64,000 nucleotides of DNA from Odobenus rosmarus divergens (GCF_000321225.1 NW_004450941.1:431840-495839), one strand, 5' to 3'. Counted from the stretch's first letter, positions 10,969-22,371 are shown. Program-made: numbers and translations. The notes: generated by a model from the letters alone, not told the origin.

Positions 10969-11018
10969 ATTTTATGTTATATATATGTGTTAATTTTATG
11001 TTATATATATGTGTTAAT
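10969..11018. repeat. Exact 24 bp tandem duplication
   Basis: Two identical 24 bp units (10971-10994 and 10995-11018), each running from tttatg through an alternating TA stretch to tgtgttaat. The identity extends two bases to the left. Confidence 0.95.
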
Positions 11019-11620
11019 TAGAACAACAGCTTACCCAAGAATGCTCAAAATGATTATGCAGTCAAAGCCGCAGCTGTTGTTCCTTTGTGAAAGTATTTTG
11101 CAGTTGTTCGGGTATCCCAAGGGTTCCTTCTAGGTTTTCTTCACATATAGCCTTAATCCATAGCTCTGTTCTGACTTCTGAGTCATTCTTCAGCTGCTCT
11201 GTGCTTTGAAGGGATTATTGCTTGGTGATATGAGCAAGTCTTAAAGACTGCAGGGAATACCAGTGATAGGAGAACATTCTAGGGGCAAAAATAATGATAG
11301 TCGTGGACATTCTCCTGATTTTCTGACCTCTTAATTGCCAGTGTGACAGAAAATAGAGCCCATGCCAACTGGGATATAATATCAGAGTATAGTAATTTTA
11401 TTTAAGGATTATCTTAGTTTCTCACCAAACTTGGAACATAGATTACTGACACCTCTGTGGTAGGAGAGTTTGAAATTGATTACTGTTTGGTTCCTAAACT
11501 GATAGGAAAAAAATTTGTAAATTGTTTACACAAAATTTAGGCAGTTCTGAATTTTAACGTTCCCACGAACAAAGTTAGTTGACCAAATGCGACCTGGCGG
11601 ATACTATTTGAAACTCAAAT
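11019..11620. other. Anonymous DNA
   Basis: No recognised gene or repeat up to the target-site duplication of the L1 insertion at 11621. Confidence 0.5.
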
Positions 11621-12439
11621 GATGGAGTACATTTTTTTCTTTTTTGAAAAAATTAAATTAAATGTAATTTAAATTCAATTAATTAACATATAGTGTATTA
11701 TTAATTTCAGAGGTAGAGTTCAGTGATTCATCAGTTGTATATAATACCCAGTGCTCATTATATCACATGCCCTCCTTAATGTCTGTCACCCGGTTACCCC
11801 ATCTTCCCACCCCCCCCCCAGCAACCCTGTTTGTTTCCTGTGGTTAAGAGTCTCTTATGGGGCGCATGGGTGGCTCAGTCGTTAAACGTCTGCCTTCGGC
11901 TCAGGTCATGATCCCAGGGTCCTGGGATTGAGCCCCACATCGGGCTCCCTGCTCCGCGGGAAGCCTACTTCTCCCTCTCCCACTCCCCCTGATTGTGTTC
12001 CCTCTCTCTCTGTGTCTTTCTCTGTCAAATAAATAAATAAAATCTTTAAAAAAAAAAAGAGTCTTATGGTTTGTCTCCCTCTCTGATTTCATCTTGTTTT
12101 ATTTTTCCCTCCCTTCCCCTATGATCCTCTGTTTTGTTTCTTAAATTGCACATATGAATGAAATTATATGATAATTGTCTTTCTTTGACTCACTTATTTT
12201 GCTTAGGATAATACCCTCTAGTTCCATCAAGATTATTGCGAATGGCAAGATTTCATTCTTATTGATGGCTGAGTAATATTCCATTATACACACACACCAC
12301 TTTATCCATTCATCGGTCAATGCACATCTCAGCTCTTTCCATAGTTTGTCTATTGTAGACATTGCCGCTATAAATATTGAAGTGCAGGTGCCCCTTCGGG
12401 TCACTACATTTGTATCTTTGGGGGATGGAGTACATTTTT
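11621..12439 (-). mobile_element. 5'-truncated L1 (carnivore L1) with target-site duplication
   Basis: The 16 bp gatggagtacattttt occurs at 11621-11636 and 12424-12439 and brackets the insertion. On the minus strand the element starts inside ORF2 and encodes its C-terminus (for example FIAAMSTIDKLWKELRC and YYSAINKNEILPFA), with a stop near 12141. The 3' UTR follows (tatcacatgccctccttaat and gtcacccggttacccc on the plus strand) and ends in a T-rich run. A CAN SINE at 11861-12057 splits the 3' UTR, leaving about 590 bp of L1. Without the N-terminal endonuclease and reverse transcriptase it cannot move. Confidence 0.93.
11861..12057 (+). mobile_element. CAN SINE inside L1
   Basis: Young-type copy (gtctgccttcggctcaggtc, gcgggaagcctacttctccc) with an A-rich tail. 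Target duplication: agagtctcttatgg on the left and agagtcttatgg at 12058-12069 on the right. Younger than the L1 that hosts it. Confidence 0.93.
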
Positions 12440-12544
12440 GAAGGTCAGGAATCTTTTTCCTCTGTTTCTTCATTCTATCCCAAAGTCCGCTGTCCAAATT
12501 TCTATGCCTATTATGTCTGCCTCTCCACATCACTCTTGTTATTA

Positions 12545-13040
12545 ATATTTATTTGATTATTCATTCAATAGCAACTAAACGTCTGCTCTATACCAGGTAT
12601 TGTACTTTGGCAATTGCTCCAGTATTGAGCATTTACTATTGAGATATTTCCTAAGTATTTATTGACCACCACTTCAGGGCCAGATGCCATTTGATGATTA
12701 GGTCAGAACCATTCCTTGAGCTCATGTGGCTTAGATGTAAGTGAGTAAGACAGACATTAAGTACATGGCCAAAACTCCCACTGTAATAAGTCCTAGAGAA
12801 GTATGGAGTAATATGAGAACATATGACCAACGAAAACCAGTTAAAGTCTCTGAAGTAAGGAAATGTTTCCCAGAGGCAGTAGTGGTGAAACAGTTCCGAG
12901 AGATGAATAAGAGTTAGGTGAAAGTATTGTGGAAGATTTCAATCCTGTTGCAAACAGAACAGCATGTTCAAGTGCCTTGAGAAGAGACAGAAAGATGTGT
13001 ACAGTCAGGCAGCAAAAGAAGTTTAGTTTGCCTGCCCCAC
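12545..13040 (-). mobile_element. L2 LINE fragment
   Basis: tgattattcattcaatagc then tctataccaggtattgtact is the reverse complement of the L2 3' end. Further in, gacagacattaagtacatgg, ggaaatgtttcccagaggca and agcatgttcaagtgccttg keep L2 order. Confidence 0.65.
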
Positions 13041-13138
13041 CGACTGTAAGAGAAATGAAGTGATTAGAAATGAAAAAGATGAAGAAAAATAAGAGCACAT
13101 ATTTGCTTCATAATGTAATTTCTGAAAGAATTTGTTTT

Positions 13139-13345
13139 AAAAGATTTATTTATTTGAGACAGAGAGAACACATGCTTGTGCACAAGTCGGGGCAGGGGCA
13201 GAGGGAGAGGGAAAGAGTATCTCAAGCAGATTCCTTGCTGAGTGTGGAGCCCAATGTGGGGCTCGATCTCATGACACTAAGATCTTGACCTGACCTGAAA
13301 TAAAGAGTCGGTCACTTACCTGACTGAGCCACCCAGATGCCCCTA
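13139..13345 (-). mobile_element. CAN SINE
   Basis: aagatttatttatttgagac, GA-rich middle, ctgagccacccagatgcccc. Target duplication with one mismatch: aaagaatttgtttt at 13125-13138 and aaagagtttgtttt at 13346-13359. Confidence 0.9.
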
Positions 13346-13359
13346 AAAGAGTTTGTTTT

Positions 13360-13939
13360 TTCTCATTGTATCTAACAGATAAGCAATTCATCTACCTTAT
13401 TTTATTCCTTTGCATTTTTGGCAAATTATGTCAGGTGAGTTCTATAATTAAAGTTAGCACTGAATAGGTCTATCAATTTGGTATGTCCTCACAATGGTAT
13501 TTTGTTCTTTGAAAGGAAGAATTGAGAAAGTGCCCAGAAGAGGAGAAAGATGTATTAGGCCTCAAACATAAGGGTTCCATCTTTCTCAGCAGTAAATTTT
13601 TATAATCAAAACAAGCCTCGTCTAATATTTGGGGATATATAATATGTTCCAAATATTTTTATGAACTGTATGGTTCATATTTTAGCTTTTCTTACAGCAC
13701 CTTTTACCCTATAAAAGTTTTAAATTTGCATATAATCAAATCCCTTACAGCTTTTTATTTCATGTCCTGCTTAATGAAGAACATCATCCTCAACTAGTTA
13801 ACTCCCAGACACACACTATATTTTAAATGATATTATGAAAATATACTATCTTTTCTTCTGGTACTGTTATGATTCTATTTTTAGACATTTTCGTTCTTTA
13901 ATCCGCTTAGAATTATTTTTTCTGTGTGACGTGACATAA
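13360..13939. other. Anonymous AT-rich DNA
   Basis: No gene recognised. Some phrases (ccttacagctttttatttcat, cgtctaatatttgg) could be old L1, but not convincingly. Confidence 0.45.
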
Positions 13940-13949
13940 GAGTTTCTTT

Positions 13950-14150
13950 CTTTCTTTTTTCTTTTAAGATTTTATTTATTTATTTGTCAGAGAGAGAGAT
14001 AGAAGAAACACAAGCAGGGGGAGTGGGAGAGGGAGAAGCAGACTCCCGGCTGAGCAAGGAGCCTGATGTGGGCCTCAATCCCAGAACCCTGGGATCATGA
14101 CCTTTGCTGAAGGCAGATCCTTAACCGACTGAGCCACCCAGGCACTCCTT
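13950..14150 (-). mobile_element. CAN SINE
   Basis: TTTC-rich start, aagattttatttatttattt, GA-rich middle, ccagaaccctgggatcatga, and gactgagccacccaggcact. The 10 bp gagtttcttt flanks it at 13940-13949 and 14151-14160. Confidence 0.92.
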
Positions 14151-14175
14151 GAGTTTCTTTTCCTTTTCCCTAAAT

Positions 14176-14395
14176 CAGTGGTTCTCAGCTAGGGCAGATT
14201 TGGTCCCCCAAGGGATATGTGGCAGTGTCTGGAGACAGTTTTGGTTATAACAACTGGAAGGGGAAATGATCGTGGCATCTAGTATGTGGGGGCCAGGAAT
14301 GTTGCCACGTGCACAGTACAATACTTAGTACAGCCTCATGCAACACAAAATTATCCCGCTCAGTGTGTCAACAGTGATGAGGTTGAAAAATCCTG
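14176..14395 (+). mobile_element. MER5A (hAT-Charlie DNA transposon remnant)
   Basis: Nearly complete: cagtggttctcagctagggc, gtggcagtgtctggagacag, ggttataacaactggaaggg, a tggcatctagtatgtggggg segment, gatgaggttgaaaaatcctg. The 8 bp duplication typical of hAT elements is visible as ccctaaat (14168-14175) and tcctaaat (14396-14403). Confidence 0.93.
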
Positions 14396-14403
14396 TCCTA
14401 AAT

Positions 14404-17160
14404 GGGTATCACTGGAGAAAAAAGGACTAGACTGTGGACAAAGCAACTCAATCTCTTGCTGACAGACTTTCGGATATCTTGACTGGTTCAAACAAGGATT
14501 TGGCACTTTGCCTTTTATCTCTTTATGATCTAATATGAATAGCTCCTATTTTTGTATTTTGGGAAATAAGTATTTTCCTAGGAAACATTGACAACACATA
14601 TACACACGTATACATACACAGCCACGGAATCATGTGCAGCTGTTTAGGGGGCCAGTTTCCTGCAAGAGGTCAGGTGCGTCCCTCCAAAACCATGCCCTAC
14701 ATCCCTCCATCACCTCCCCGCTGCTGGCTCTGTAGTATCTTCCCCTGTTAGCGTGTATGATGGTGACGCTGAGCAACACATGTTCAAATGATTTTTGTTC
14801 GTTCGTTCCTTTTTCTTGTTTTTCTAGCTAACTCATTTTCCAATTTCATATTCTATGTCAAACATCAACCACACTGGAATTAATTTTTGACTCTAAAACC
14901 AAGATAAAATAAAAACAATGTTCTAGAATAAGGCGTTCATTGACTTTATTGTACAGACAGAAGAGGTATAATAGACTCTAACCATTTATCTTTTTCTGAG
15001 GTGATCTTGTCCTTCATTTTGGTCCTGGATCAATGTTGTTTCCTGTTGTTGTTGCTGACCTTTCTTAAGTACACATTCTAGTAAATTTGGAAAACATAGA
15101 AGGAGTCTGCTGTTAACATATCATTCCCCATGGCTAGGACCCATAAGGTGTTTTAGTTTTTAACAGGGGAAAAACATCAGATTAAAAATGAATTATAAAG
15201 TTAGGGTTTTTTATTTATTCTGCAAAACCCCAACAGTTTAAAAGTTCTGTTACCGGTGTTGGCTATTAGCCATATACCATGAGTGACCTTAAAATAGTAC
15301 ATAAACTATGGCCTGACATATCTGGGAAAAATACATAGTGGCCATTGTTTTTCAATATCAAAATTTAGCACTCTTGCTAAATCCGAGCTTCTCTTAAATG
15401 ATAGAATTTGTTATGAGGCTTGGTGAGGACATACTGCTCTTCCTTCCTAATTGAGGCAATGTTGAAGAGGCTTCATTTCTGAGGTAGTACTACTGATACC
15501 ATTAATGCCTAGAATCTGGTGTACCTGTGGACTTGACCATTACCTCTGTCAAACGTATTAGCAGTGAGGGCTTGAGTGTGGTGTTCTTTGGATGTAAGGG
15601 AAGTGAGGATGGCGCTTCTGGGACTCTCTAGGCTGCCTGACCTTAACATTCTGATGGGTAGCTAGCTCCCATGTAGGTAATAGCTTTCCTCTGTATATAA
15701 ATTTGGTTTTGCAATATACCCAATACAGTGATGTGCCAGTAAATGTTTAATGATGCCCTCCAAAAAAAAAAAAAAACCCAAATCAAACCAAAACAAAAAA
15801 TCTTGATTTGATTTTTAGCACTTTCTGATTTCCATAGCATAAATACTAAAGCTATCGTTGATGTCAGATTACTAAGTTGACTTAACTGAACACAGAGTTG
15901 GGAAGAGATGTACACAGCTCTCATGAGCTAGTACATGTTTATTCTAGAATGTTCTCTTTGTCTTCAGTCAAAGCCTCTGCAACATTTACCTATGCAAACT
16001 TATAGAGATAATATTTTGAAGCCTGTCACTGATAGGACCTTCTTACTCCTCCTAAGACATACGTTTGTTCTTAGGTTTGGGAATGAGGTTAGAACTGTTG
16101 AAAAATAGGAAGAGAAAGAAAGTTTTGTTATTCAAATTGTAATAATCAAAGCAGGAAGACTAGCAGCTTGAAAGCCAGTGTTTGTTAAGAAAGAGAACTA
16201 TTGTATGAATTCCTTCTTTTCTGTCTTTATCATCAAGGTCATCAGGCCTGAGTAAACTAGATTATAAAGTTTTCTGTGTGCCAGGCAGGGTAGGGCAAAG
16301 AAGGACATGGCAAAGAAGAAGTGGGAAACTCAAAGATTCCCTTCTACTCCTGTGGAATTATAGAAGAAAAGGAGAGGCTAGAATTTGTACAGAGATTAGT
16401 CGTCAGGGTCTTTGCCCCACATCCCTAGTGCCGCATCTGGGGATGGAGAGAGTGTGATTCAGAAATTTTCAAGGAATACTGAAGTCAGGTAAGTTTAGCC
16501 CCATGTTCTTCCCTGAGAATCCGTTGTTCCATAGACTGGCATCGACCTCATCTGAAGGGACGTTGCAACGTTAAAAAGCTTGTGATGCTCTATGGTTAGG
16601 AATTGCAGTCCTCCTGATGGAGAAGGCATGCAGAACTCAGTTTCCCTACAACAGAGTGTCAAAGCGGTAAGTAGGGATGCTTCCTAGAGAATTTGCAAGG
16701 GAAGGCCACAAAGGTGGGGGGGGGGGTTGCCCTAAGGCTGAGTGCTGAGATCCCCTGTGCCAGATTGCCCGCCCTCACTTAAGGTCTGAGCCCTCTGTAC
16801 AGACAGAAGCAGACCAGTTGCTAAAGTAGAAATGGTTCCTGAGAACACACATGCCAGGCAAGAAGGGCACAAGACACGGATTTTGTTAGTGGAGGACAGC
16901 AAGATGCTTCATGTTAAGGGAAACAAGAATCCTGGTTGAGGGTAATCAGAGAAGTGACAGGACAATGTAAGGCTTTGCCCACGACACTGTGAGGCTTACC
17001 TCTTTGCAGCTCCCAAGTTACGGACGATTTCCTTCCCTGTACAACTAAATACATCTCAGAGAGGAGCAGGGGCTGGAGAAATAAACTCTGAATACTAGTC
17101 TTAGCCATTCAAGTAGAAACTGTGTTACTTACAGAGAGATTTCCATTCTACTTAGTGGGG
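14404..17160. other. Repeat-poor anonymous DNA
   Basis: No SINE, LINE, LTR or DNA transposon that I can name, and no convincing exon. Contains a perfect 12 bp palindrome acgttgcaacgt (16560-16571), a G-run near 16720, and frequent stops in all frames. It could hold regulatory sequence or very old repeats. Confidence 0.5.
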
Positions 17161-18671
17161 CAATGTGTGTGTGTGTGTAGGAGAGGTGCTTCAGAGAAGT
17201 TATATACGGAAAAGCTACATTTTTTTTTTTGACACCCTGGGCATGGCAATTTTGTGATTTCTTCTACATATAATTGCCTCTTTGGCAAGATTAGGGAAGG
17301 GGACTAGTTATCCTGATTGTGGGCCAGGGGAAACACTCGAGTATGCTAATTTCTACAGAAAAGGTGCTAAAGAAAGCTGGCCTAGGGCCATGGGGCCTGG
17401 AGTCATGGATGAGGAGCCAAAGGCCTACAGAACCCAAGGCCTTAGGAAATACAGAAAGATTTCTTGTCTCTAAAGTCTGCTTTGGAGTTAGGGGAGTGTC
17501 ATGTACGAGACCTTGTAATAGATGTCCTAAGGCCATAATCAAAGCCACCACGCTCACACCAACATGCCGTTTGCCATAGGAAGGTAGAATTTTGATCTAA
17601 AACTGTTTCCCCTGAATCAGCCTATCCAGTCCTCTAGTCTCTGGGTTTTTTTTCTCTTATCCCTCTCCATTGTTTTTTCCTGCCCTCTCCCCCACGCAGT
17701 GGGTCAGTTCCCCTGACCCACTAAGCCCAGTGGGTGGTGGTGATTGTTTACGTAAGTGTAGATGTCACATTGAGATCTACTGACATAAAGGCGCTGTTGT
17801 CACAACATTAAACAAAGAGAAAAGTCGGTTCTTGCTGAGAAAGATTAATGTACTGCCTAGAGTTTCAAAGCAGCTGAGATCAGAGGGACAGGGTGGGGGG
17901 CAAAGAAAAGAGAAAGTTAGCAAGGCAGAAGGAAATTCTAGGTCTGCTAAGAGAACAAATGCCCAAGAGCAGACTTCGTAACTAGTAACTAGTACCAAAA
18001 GGGGGCCAACATGGCAGTGCCTCCTGTTCTGCACAAGCCCATGGGTCACCGTCACACCAGCTGTTGCTTCTTGGATTTTAACATTCTCCTTGTCCCTTTC
18101 CAAGGGTGCTAAACCGACTCTCCTTACTTAATCAGCTGCTCCAATCCATCATTCCCGGCAGCCTCCCACTTTTCTCTTTTGCTTGTCCCCAAACCCCCCT
18201 TCCTGCTCCTTCTCCAAATCTTGACCTCTATCCGAAGGTGACATTTTTTTCATTCTTCATGGTTTTAGCTTTGCTGGATATACCACTGAGAATAAGGTGC
18301 CACTTCCAGGCAAATCATTCACACAGTCATCAGGAACATGATATAATCTAATTTTCTTCAGTACTTCTGAAAGAGTCCAGAGTCAGGTAATATACCAACC
18401 CCGCATTAGGAAAAGAGCGATAAATATTTACTATTTATCTATTACTAAGGAGAAAACAATGGGCTAATTCCCATGCAGAAACAAAGAAAACAAACACAAA
18501 TCCTTTACTTTCCCAGGGCTGTCAGTTGAATTGGACAAACAGATACATTCAGTCCAATGTAATAATTACAATGATGGAGGGAAACACAGAGCATGGTGGT
18601 GGCGAATAAAACGTAGATTAACCTGGTTCAGAAAGTCAGAGAAGACTTCCTGAAGAAAGAAAGGGACGCTT
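17161..18671. other. Repeat-poor anonymous DNA
   Basis: Starts with a short (GT)n near 17166. Several overlapping open frames of 60-110 codons occur on both strands around 17.28-18.35 kb with no similarity I recognise. A small hairpin, gtgggtcag...ctgacccac, lies near 17698-17721. Around 18.46-18.67 kb there is weak L2 minus-strand resemblance (cagaagaagacttcctga-like). Confidence 0.45.
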
Positions 18672-18684
18672 TGGATGAGTTTTA

Positions 18685-18930
18685 TGTTATTTTTTAAACA
18701 TTTTATTTATTTATTTATTTATTTGAGAGAAAGCAGAAAACTCATGAGCGAGGGCAGGGGCAGAGAGGGAGGGAGGGAGAGTGACAAGCAGACTCCTCTC
18801 AGGGACAAGCAGACTCCTGGATAAGCACAGAGCCCGAGGTGGGGCTGGACCTCAGGACCCTGAGATCATGACCTGAGCCGTGATCAAGAGTCAGTCAGAT
18901 GCTTAACTGACTGAGCCACGCAGGCGCCCC
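18685..18930 (-). mobile_element. CAN SINE with an internal 15 bp repeat
   Basis: (ATTT)n start, GA-rich middle, ctgagccacgcaggcgcccc. gacaagcagactcct is present twice about 25 bases apart, so this copy has an internal duplication. Perfect 13 bp flanks tggatgagtttta at 18672-18684 and 18931-18943. Confidence 0.93.
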
Positions 18931-19009
18931 TGGATGAGTTTTAAATGAATAGATGAGTTTTCCCTGCAGGGCTTTTGTACATTCTGTTGTGCTTGGAAAT
19001 TTTTCCTTC

Positions 19010-19275
19010 CAGGTCATTGAGTAGCTGGTCTCTTCTTGGCCTTCATGTTTTAGTTATACGTTGCATTTCTAGAGGGGCCTTCTTTGATAACTTTTCCTAA
19101 ATTAGGTCCCCCTATTGTACTTTCCAGCATAGCATTTGCTTGTTTATGTGTTGATACTATCTCCCCAACTCTACTATAGGCTCCGCGAGGACCAGATCTT
19201 GTTTCTTCTCTTCACCATTGTGAAACTCGTGTTTGTGGCATGCTGTAGGCACTCAGTAAGTGCTTGCTCTGTAAA
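19010..19275 (+). mobile_element. L2 LINE 3' fragment
   Basis: L2 3' end phrases in order: ggggccttctttgataactt, ttgtactttccagcatagca, tactataggctccgcgagga, and tgtaggcactcagtaagtgc. Confidence 0.75.
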
Positions 19276-19410
19276 TGCATACAGCATGACTGAGACAGGG
19301 CATGCAAGGCAGGAAATGGCCATGGATTTGGCAACTGGGACAGACAGGAGATAAGGGATGTCTGTGTCAGACTAAATAATTTCTCCTGTAGATAAAGAAT
19401 CACTAAGTGT

Positions 19411-19578
19411 AGGGCGCCTGGGTGGCTCAGTTGGTTAAGCGACTGCCTTTGGCTCAGGTCTGATCCCAGGGTCCTTGCTCAGCAGGGAGCCTGCTTCTCC
19501 CCCTCCCTGCTACTCTGCCTGCTTGTACTCTCTTTCTCTCTCTGTCAAAGAAATAAATAAAAATTCTTAAAAGAACCC
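19411..19578 (+). mobile_element. CAN SINE lacking the box B segment
   Basis: Head agggcgcctgggtggctcag. At gatcccagggtcc the sequence jumps straight to ttgctcagcagggagcctgc, so about 26 bases including the box B-like segment are missing. Target duplication agaatcactaagtg (19396-19409) and agaatcactgagtg (19579-19592). Confidence 0.92.
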
Positions 19579-19592
19579 AGAATCACTGAGTG

Positions 19593-19853
19593 CTTTTAAG
19601 CTGGTGAGTGGCACAGTGAGAATCACACTTAAGAAAGGGCACTGTGGCAGCAGGAAGGGGCATTGATAAAGGCCGGGGTTGGAGGAAGAACACGGTGTTT
19701 GTTGATTCCTCTGGGCTAGGCTTTGATTCTCCCTTTGGATGCTGCTCCAGGGAAATTGGGCAATCCCTGTTTTCCAGTGTTGTGGCTTCTTCAACACACG
19801 CTGACTTTGTAATTGCCTATATGTATTTCAATTAAGACCAAAGAATTATTACA
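19593..19853. other. Anonymous DNA
   Basis: Single-copy-looking sequence between two SINEs; nothing recognised. Confidence 0.45.
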
Positions 19854-19871
19854 CCAGGTTATGGATTTCTT

Positions 19872-20053
19872 TTTTTTTAAGATTTTATTTATTTATTCAT
19901 GAAAGACAGAGAGAGAGAGAGAGAGAGGCAGAGGGAGAAGCAGGCTCCCAAGGAGCAGGGAGCCCGACGCGGGACTCGATCCCAGGACCCTGGGATCATG
20001 ATCATGATCATGAGCCGAGGGCAGACGCTTAACCATCTGAGCCACCCAGGCGC
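19872..20053 (-). mobile_element. CAN SINE with a hexamer expansion
   Basis: aagattttatttatttattc, long GA run, gcgggactcgatcccaggac, then gatcat repeated three times (19994-20011) where relatives have one copy, and tctgagccacccaggcgccc. Perfect 18 bp target duplication starting ccaggttatgg at 19854-19871 and 20054-20071; a young insertion. Confidence 0.95.
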
Positions 20054-20235
20054 CCAGGTTATGGATTTCTTGATATTTCCCCTAGTTATACATTCAGAAA
20101 TGAATATACACACATTCACATACATAATAAAACACAATCTTCATAAATTTAAACTCCTTCCTTTTTCCCTCTCCCTACTTTTTCTTTTGCTATATAAACC
20201 AACCGTGATACTGAAAAATGCATTGGAGATCTAGT

Positions 20236-20530
20236 CAGTTGCTTGCCAATAAAAATTTGCTACAATCCACATATATAATTTAAAATTTTCTAGTTGCCCC
20301 ATTAAAAAAAATAAACACATACAATTAATTTTAATAATACCATGGAAAATATTGCCATCTCAACTTGTAATCGATATAAAGATGCAATGAGATAGTTTAT
20401 ATTCTTGTGTATGTGTCTTCAAAACCTGGTGTGTGTTGTAAAGTTAAGCCCATACCAGTTTGGACCAGTCCATTTTAAGGGCTCAATAGCGACCTGTGGC
20501 TTGGGGGTGACCACAGTGGGCAGTACAGAC
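20236..20530 (+). mobile_element. hAT-Charlie MITE (MER3/MER33-like; name uncertain)
   Basis: Second copy of the element seen at 9337: gcttgccaataaaaatttgc, aaattttctagttgcccca, an attaattttaataatacca block, cctggtgtgtgttgtaaag, and agtttggaccagtccatttt, ending gggcagtacagac. Full length and diverged. Confidence 0.8.
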
Positions 20531-20534
20531 AATG

Positions 20535-21520
20535 CCAAGCCCTCACTGTATAGGTGGGGAGATGAAAAAGGACTCAAAGTAGGTAGTGAAACCCCAAAGA
20601 CACAGTTTTTTATCTCTGCCAAACCCAAGCAGCTGAAAGCATGAGCACAAAGAACTCACACTGGGTAGTATGTTTCATTTTGTCTGGCCTTTGACTCTGG
20701 CCTGTTGTGAAATTACCCTGCAGCTTCCTGGCTGACTTCCACTGAGGCGCTATTTCCAGTGTGACCCCTGACCCCGGATACCAGCTCTCCATCCTGGACG
20801 GTGTGGCTAAAACAGAGCCATCTGTCTGGCAGGTGGTTGGTTACTTCTTTGGGTGGCTGCATATCAGCAAGGAAATGGCAATTCCTTTGGCACTTAACTG
20901 TCACTCAGGATTTGTAGAAACAATGATTTGCTGAAAAGAATATGCTCTGGGGGACTGACAGGGCTTTCCAGCTTAGGCTTTGGTTTCACAAACAGGAAGT
21001 GTCAATTGCAGACAACTGGGCTACCCACTTCAAAATCTCGAATCATTCCACAGCTTTTAGGCAGAGATATTTTGGAACACCAGCTCACTGAGTGCATATA
21101 CACAGCCTCCCCCCGCCCCTCCCCCACACCTGTGCATACTTTCTTCTCTTTACAGGCATAGAGCATTTGTCGCAGTGAATTCTTGCCTTGAAATGACTGT
21201 ATGGGCTTCTTTCCTGCAGTCACTATTCATCTTCTCCATGATTTCTACCTGGGTGAGTGAAGGCATTTATTCTTTAAAGCAAGGAAAAAAAAAATAAAGG
21301 AATAAGAATAAGAATATATTTCTACCTAGTTTCCTAAACTTTAACATCATAACGTGCATAGATATTGTTTGTACAATTTCCTAGGAAAGTGGATGAGGCT
21401 GGCCTCTAGTACGGGGAGGGACATTGCTGAGTGAATCCATAGATTGGATACATCTGTAACTGGTATTCTGAGTCACTCTGGTTAGAAAGCTCTGCTTCAA
21501 ATATATATTAATATGATTGA
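20535..21520. other. Repeat-poor anonymous DNA, relatively GC-rich
   Basis: No named repeat. About 20.65-21.25 kb is less AT-rich than its surroundings and contains an ETS-like caggaagtg at 20994-21002 and a C-rich run near 21110. No exon can be argued. A (TAAGAA)n-like stretch lies near 21296-21318. Confidence 0.45.
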
Positions 21521-21527
21521 TTCATTG

Positions 21528-21950
21528 ATTCCCTTATTCATTCATTGACTTAACAAATGTTGAATCCCTATTGTGTGTCAGACACTGTTGTAAGCATGAG
21601 GGACACAACACTGAGCAGGTTCAGAGAAGGTCTCAGCTCTCATTGATCTAAGATTCTAGCAATGGACTATAGAAAGGTGACCAGACAAATTAAACATAGT
21701 AATTTCAAATATTAATAAACACTGTGAAGCTTAGAAAAGATAATGGAATAGACAGTGAGTGGAGTTTGGATAGGGACAGAAAACTCTTTTAGAAATGGGG
21801 GAGTCCCGAGGAAGAAAATTTGAGCTGATACTTGAAAGGTATGAAGGTGGTAGTGCTACAAAGTCCCACTGGAGAAATGTTGCCCGAGAAGGAACAGCAG
21901 ACACTAAGGCTCTGGGCCCACCTGAAATTAGCGACAAGACAAGAATGTGT
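21528..21950 (-). mobile_element. L2 LINE fragment
   Basis: Starts with the complement of the L2 3' end (ttcattgacttaacaaatgt, ctattgtgtgtcagacactg, gagggacacaacactgagca) and continues through ggaacagcagacactaaggc. Confidence 0.7.
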
Positions 21951-22168
21951 GTTCTTACAACTTCGATTCAACCTTGTACTGGTAGTACTAGTTAAAGCAT
22001 TCAGGCAAGAAAAAGTAATAAAAGGCATCCAGATTGGAAAGTCTGATTTAACCCACGATACTTCTGACTCCAAATATCTGGTGTCCCCCAGTACCCTCCC
22101 TCCTCCCCCCACCAATTCTCCAAATCTCCAGACACCAACTAGAATGTCCTACAACTCAATTCAATTCT

Positions 22169-22371
22169 TTTTTTTTTTTTTAAGATTTTATTTATTTATT
22201 TGACAGAGAGAGAGAGAGAGAGCACAAGCAGGGGGAGTGGCAGGAAGAGGGAGAGGGAGAAGCAGGCTCCCCAAGCAGCAGGGAACCCGATGCGGGGCTT
22301 GATCCCAGGACTCTAGGATCATGATCTGAGCCGAAGGCAGTCACTTAACAGATTGAGCCACCCAGGTGCCC
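22169..22371 (-). mobile_element. CAN SINE inside the LTR
   Basis: T-rich start, aagattttatttatttattt, gatgcggggcttgatcccag, attgagccacccaggtgccc. 17 bp target duplication with one mismatch: caactcaattcaattct (22152-22168) and caactcaattcagttct (22372-22388). Confidence 0.95.

Noticed and set aside
10969..11018. CRISPR-like direct repeats
   Set aside because: Two adjacent units without spacers; a simple tandem duplication in a mammalian genome.
12141..12533. 130-codon minus-strand open frame as a gene
   Set aside because: Its C-terminal two thirds are the L1 ORF2 end; the N-terminal part is host DNA beyond the target-site duplication.
17698..17721. Hairpin gtgggtcag...ctgacccac as a terminator
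   Set aside because: Intrinsic terminators are a bacterial feature; this is a short chance inverted repeat in mammalian DNA.
17282..18351. Cluster of overlapping frames (63-108 codons) as a small gene cluster
   Set aside because: Frames lie opposite or overlapping each other with no family similarity; expected by chance in locally GC-richer DNA.
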